From Tretioscincus oriximinensis (lineage: Eukaryota > Chordata > Lepidosauria > Squamata > Gymnophthalmidae): a stretch of 64,000 nucleotides of DNA. The notes beneath the pieces are model-generated. The model made no database searches. It was not told the origin of the DNA and saw nothing but the letters and a program-made list of their open reading frames with translations. The DNA is taken from the NCBI GenBank assembly GCA_022410635.1, contig JAJVDF010000251.1, positions 1,733,493 through 1,797,492 on the forward strand. The letters run 5' to 3'. A program made the position numbers and the translations under genes. Shown one piece after another: positions 60,700-64,000 of the stretch (positions are counted from its first letter, which is position 1; every line of letters starts with the position of its first letter).

Positions 60700-61080
60700 T
60701 TTAAAAGGTTTGCAACAATCTTGGAAGACAAATTTGACAACAAGCTGGAAGATTGAGGTTGGAAGCTATTGATGTCAGATCAACAAAGAAATAAGACTGA
60801 AAAATGTATACAAGTGGCATCAACCACTGGTACATATGACACCTTACGTTCAGCACCTTATGTACATTCCTGCTCATTTAGCTGCTTGTGTTGCATAGAA
60901 AAAAGGGACACTTTCTTCCTTATGTGGTGGGAATAGTAAATGCAAAGTTTTGAAAACAATCAAGAAACTGCATCGTAATTACAATGAAGAGACATTTGAA
61001 TTAATATCTGATTTACACTTAATTAAGCTAATCCACTTTCGTAAAGGTTTTAGATTAATCTATTGTAGTAAGAGTCATCC
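60700..61080 (+). mobile_element. Possible decayed L1-like ORF2 C-terminal remnant
   Basis: Across frameshifts the translation suggests the order seen at the C-terminal end of L1 ORF2: VYKWHQPLVHMTPYVQ-like (RWY.TP), then KKGTLSSL.WW (GT..H.WW), then a Lys-rich IKKLHRNYNEE. The match is by eye and weak. Confidence 0.3.
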
Positions 61081-61479
61081 ATATTTTTAGAGAGGAGCTT
61101 AAGAGCTTTAGAATTGCCTTAAGCCTTCCCTCCATGCAAACGTGAGCCTTTTACATTGGATGAGACANTGGAGCTTTGACTGATGTGAGGGAAATCCTTT
61201 CTATGTCAGTCACAGGCAAGCGGGCCTGCTACTCTCTACTGGTTTCAAATGCTTGCTAGAACTGTGAAACTCAGCTTTGCAGATGGTAGAATTCACCAGT
61301 GTAGGATACAGAGCCAGGGTCCAGATGTGAAGGCAGCATTTGTAGGTATGTTTACTGAGCGTACACACCCCTTGCAGTGGCTCCCCTAAGCCCATTAGTT
61401 TGTCCTATGTGCTAATGTGTTGTTGTATTGTGCATTAGTCAGAATTAGCACATATAGGACAGAATAGCATCCTCTTCCA

Positions 61480-61750
61480 ATAATATATTTCATTTATTTA
61501 TTTATTTGTACTTGTATCCCGCACTATATCTGAAGATCTCAGGGCAGCCAACAATAGGGTGGTGCACATAGCCTTTGTTGCTTTCTCCACAACAGACAGC
61601 CTGCACAGTAGATGGGGCTGAGAGAGTTCAAAGAACTGTGACTGGCCCAAGGTCACCTATATCGCTTTCATGGAGGAGTGGGGAATCGAACCGGGAGACT
61701 ACTAGATACAAGTCCAACATTCTAACCTCTACACCAAACTAGCTCTCTAC
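61480..61750 (-). mobile_element. MIR-like squamate SINE, near full length
   Basis: On the minus strand: GGTGTAGAGGTTAGAATGTT, GGTTCGATTCCCCACTCCTC, GACCTTGGGCCAGTCACAGT, CAGCCCCATCTACTGTGCAG and the tail GATATAGTGCGGGATACAAG then a TAAATAAA run. It is the best-preserved copy of the type at 12330, and it shows that the stubs at 1882, 5155, 7287, 25252 and 27371 could be its 3' end. Confidence 0.8.
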
Positions 61751-61950
61751 CATGCAGACAACATGGAGTTGCCTAAAATGCGTTATTGAGTGTTTGCAGA
61801 CAAGGTCTAGATTTATTTATTTTGAGATGTAAATGTGTAAATCTCAAAAAAGAAACTGGCTAAATCTCTGTTACTACCAGGTCTAACTTTGTCGGGTTTT
61901 ATTGTTACTCATTGAATCCAGTGGTGATTGTAATTAACCAAAAGCACCAC

Positions 61951-62445
61951 TAACATAAGAACATAAGAGGAGCTCTGCTGAACCAGGCTATGTATCCCAT
62001 CTAGTCCAGCATTCTGTCTCACAATGTGGCCCACCAGTTGGACCTGGGAAGCCTCAAGCAGAAGAAGACAAATTTTTCACCTGTTCTCAACTCCCTGCAA
62101 ATGGTACTTCAGGAATATTGCCTGTTACTCCATCTCAGAGGCAGTATCAAGAAATCCATCCTCGTAGCTATTAATACCCTTGGCATCCATGAACTTATCT
62201 AATCCTGTCTTAAACTATCCAGGCTGTATATTCCACAGAAGAGTCTGTCCTAACTCTTCTGCTAATCTGTTTCAAGGAACACCCACTGGTCCTAGTATTG
62301 TGTGGTAGAGAAAATATTTTTCTATTCTTCTTATCCATACAGTGCATGATTTTATACACTTCAATCAGATCACCTCTTGCACGTCGTCTTTTGAGGCTGA
62401 AGAGGCCCAGTTTTTGCAGCCTGATTTCCTAAGGGAGGTTATGAA
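61951..62445 (-). mobile_element. CR1/L3-type LINE 3' region, long inverted copy
   Basis: It opens CATAAGAACATAAGAGGAGC, then CATCTAGTCCAGCATTCTGT, CAACTCCCTGCAAATGGTAC, CATCTCAGAGGCAGTATCAA, TCCATGAACTTATCTAATCC and GATCACCTCTTGCACGTCGT with TTTTGAGGCTGAAGAGGCCC. It covers the same 3' region as 57590-58012 in the opposite orientation. Confidence 0.8.
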
Positions 62446-62544
62446 CCATTGTTCTGTCTTTACCTAAGAAGTACACCTGAGGTTAGAGCAGGAGAAGGAG
62501 TTACTGTCACTCAAACAGTACATATTAGGGTGCCTCCCCAAAAC

Positions 62545-62925
62545 ATGTTTTGTTTATTTTAAATTCCCACACATAACTTTAATTTTTCAACTGTTTCCTT
62601 TTTCCCCATTACATTTCCTTGTATTCTCATATCACATGCCGCATAAGTCATTGCTGCATCTATTTTGCTACAATTTCCAGCATTCTCTGCAAGCTGGGAG
62701 CCAATGAACTTTTATATCTTTCCTTGAAGTCTTGCCATATTTATCATTTTCCCACAATGGAAGACCTCCGCTATGGCTATTTTTTTGATATTTAGAGATG
62801 TCCACTATGTAAATGGACAAACAGCAGGGTATGGAAAATCCAACACCACGGGCCTTTTTCACACATGAATTGTTGAATCTGTATGAACTCATGGGGCAAA
62901 TGTAAGTACCATCTCTTTACTTACT
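62545..62925 (+). repeat. Interspersed repeat family R4, plus-strand copy
   Basis: Shares CATAAGTCATTGC, ATTTTCCCACAATGGAAGAC, CCTTTTTCACACATGAATTG, TGAACTCATGG and TGTAAGTACCATCT with the inverse of 48005-48400. No protein was recognised. Confidence 0.55.
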
Positions 62926-63794
62926 AATGAAGTAAAACTCCTTCATAAGGGCACAGCCACAGGTATGGAAGCCTAAGTGAATAATTCCAGAATAATTCCT
63001 TGATAGTTTTCATGCACCGTACTTAGTTGCTAGACATTTAAAACAAATAACTTCCCAAATTGAGAAGAACATTACCCCAATCTGNTGCCATTCTACACTG
63101 TATTACTGTCAGTTTTATTTTTCAGACTTATTGCTAATGATCCCCAACATGTCACTGGCCTTTTCCTCTCCACTGCATACTGGACTGACATTTTCATTGA
63201 ACTATTCAGCACCAGAAGATCTCTTTCCTGATCAGCCACCTCTAGATCTCATCAGGGAGCATATAATTAGGGCTTCCTGCTCCAATATCCATCATTTTAT
63301 ACTTGCTAACGTTGAATTGCATTTGCCATTTCGATACCAACCTCATCAAGTCTGGAAATAGCCTTTTGGAGTTCTTCTGAAACAGTTTCAGTATTTATCA
63401 CCTAGAACAATTTGACATCCAGTGTGGCCATTTCATTGTTCACTCCAAGATGAAGTCATTCATGAATAAGTAAAAAAGCACAAAGCTACAAAATGCATTT
63501 TTTAAAAAATGCATTTAAAATAACTTTACAGGCTAGTTATACAGAACTTATCTTTGCAAAATTTTAAGTGAAACCAATTTCACTAAATGTTTGGTAATTA
63601 CATCCATAACTATCCTTTTTACTGGGTTTCTTAGAATAAAAAGCTAGTGTCTTCCAAGCTGGCTCATTTTTGATAAGCTTAACAACTGCCTGGAATTCAA
63701 AATTTATCTGAAATGGAAACAGGAGTTTTTGATTTATATTCATGAAGCTTGTGTATGCATAAACTTGAGGTTGGCTACAGTTTGTTTGAGCAGA

Positions 63795-63905
63795 ACATAC
63801 TGAAGAGAACAGTGGGTATATATCTGCAACAGATTTAGTCTTCTCAGGAAGAACAGCAGAGGAATTAAACTGTACAGAGGTAACAAGGGAGGAGGTCCTT
63901 GCTAG
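63795..63905 (+). mobile_element. LINE ORF2 fragment
   Basis: ACTGAAGAGAACAGTGGGTA, TATATCTGCAACAGATTTAG, TCTTCTCAGGAAGAACAGCA and GGAGGTCCTTGCTAG match 26838-26945 of the decayed LINE, then break at a T run (63909-63921). Confidence 0.6.
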
Positions 63906-64000
63906 CCTTTTTTTTTTTTTAATATATTTTATTAATATATATGAAATATGACATGTTAAAAATTGCACAATTGTAAATACACACTTATATTTGTTGAAGC

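Noticed and set aside
1..64000. CRISPR arrays, operons, phage or plasmid genes
   Set aside because: There are no evenly spaced short direct repeats with unique spacers and no dense coding. The sequence is a vertebrate genome with introns and LINE/SINE repeats.

Overview
The window looks like nuclear DNA of a vertebrate, most probably a sauropsid and plausibly a squamate (lizard or gecko). It is AT-rich, has no operons, and is crowded with decayed interspersed repeats: LINE 3' tails of the CR1/L3 type, a CR1 end, MIR-like SINEs, a tRNA-headed SINE with a (TTC)n tail, and many small foldback DNA transposons. About forty isolated N bases mark assembly uncertainties. The species assignment is an inference from repeat style only.

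One protein-coding gene is well supported. On the minus strand, 23842 to 23181 is the first coding exon of a Shisa-family single-pass membrane protein, closest to SHISA6 (an AMPA-receptor auxiliary subunit family). It has a signal peptide, an N-glycosylated low-complexity ectodomain, the eight-cysteine Shisa domain, a transmembrane helix and a short cytosolic start, and it ends at a consensus splice donor. Upstream lies a CpG island (about 24250-25250). A likely non-coding first exon ends at 24685, a likely 5'UTR intron spans 24684-24113, and upstream ATGs are present. Because the gene reads leftwards, 1-23180 would be its first coding intron, and 25300-64000 would lie upstream of it and is probably intergenic.

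Layout: 1-23180 is intronic, with LINE tails, SINEs and foldback elements between long AT-rich stretches. 23181-25250 holds the coding exon, 5'UTR and promoter island. 25840-27830 is a nest of repeats: a composite element with internal ~135-bp tandem units, then a LINE fragment with reverse-transcriptase coding remnants. 30900-48400 carries SINE copies, several repeat families present two to five times, a 500-bp polypyrimidine tract beside a 20-bp perfect palindrome, a Z-DNA-prone tract and microsatellites. 51500-54200 is a stretch of broken minus-strand reading frames that may be a decayed gene. 55370-64000 has more SINEs and LINEs, a decayed L1-like fragment, and a well-preserved pogo/Tigger-like MITE with nested hairpins (58814-59283). 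The left end of that MITE is exactly duplicated across an N.

No CRISPR array, rRNA gene, functional tRNA, or second convincing host gene was seen. The most original material is the set of foldback and composite repeat families and the divergent Shisa paralogue; no undescribed multi-gene system is visible.
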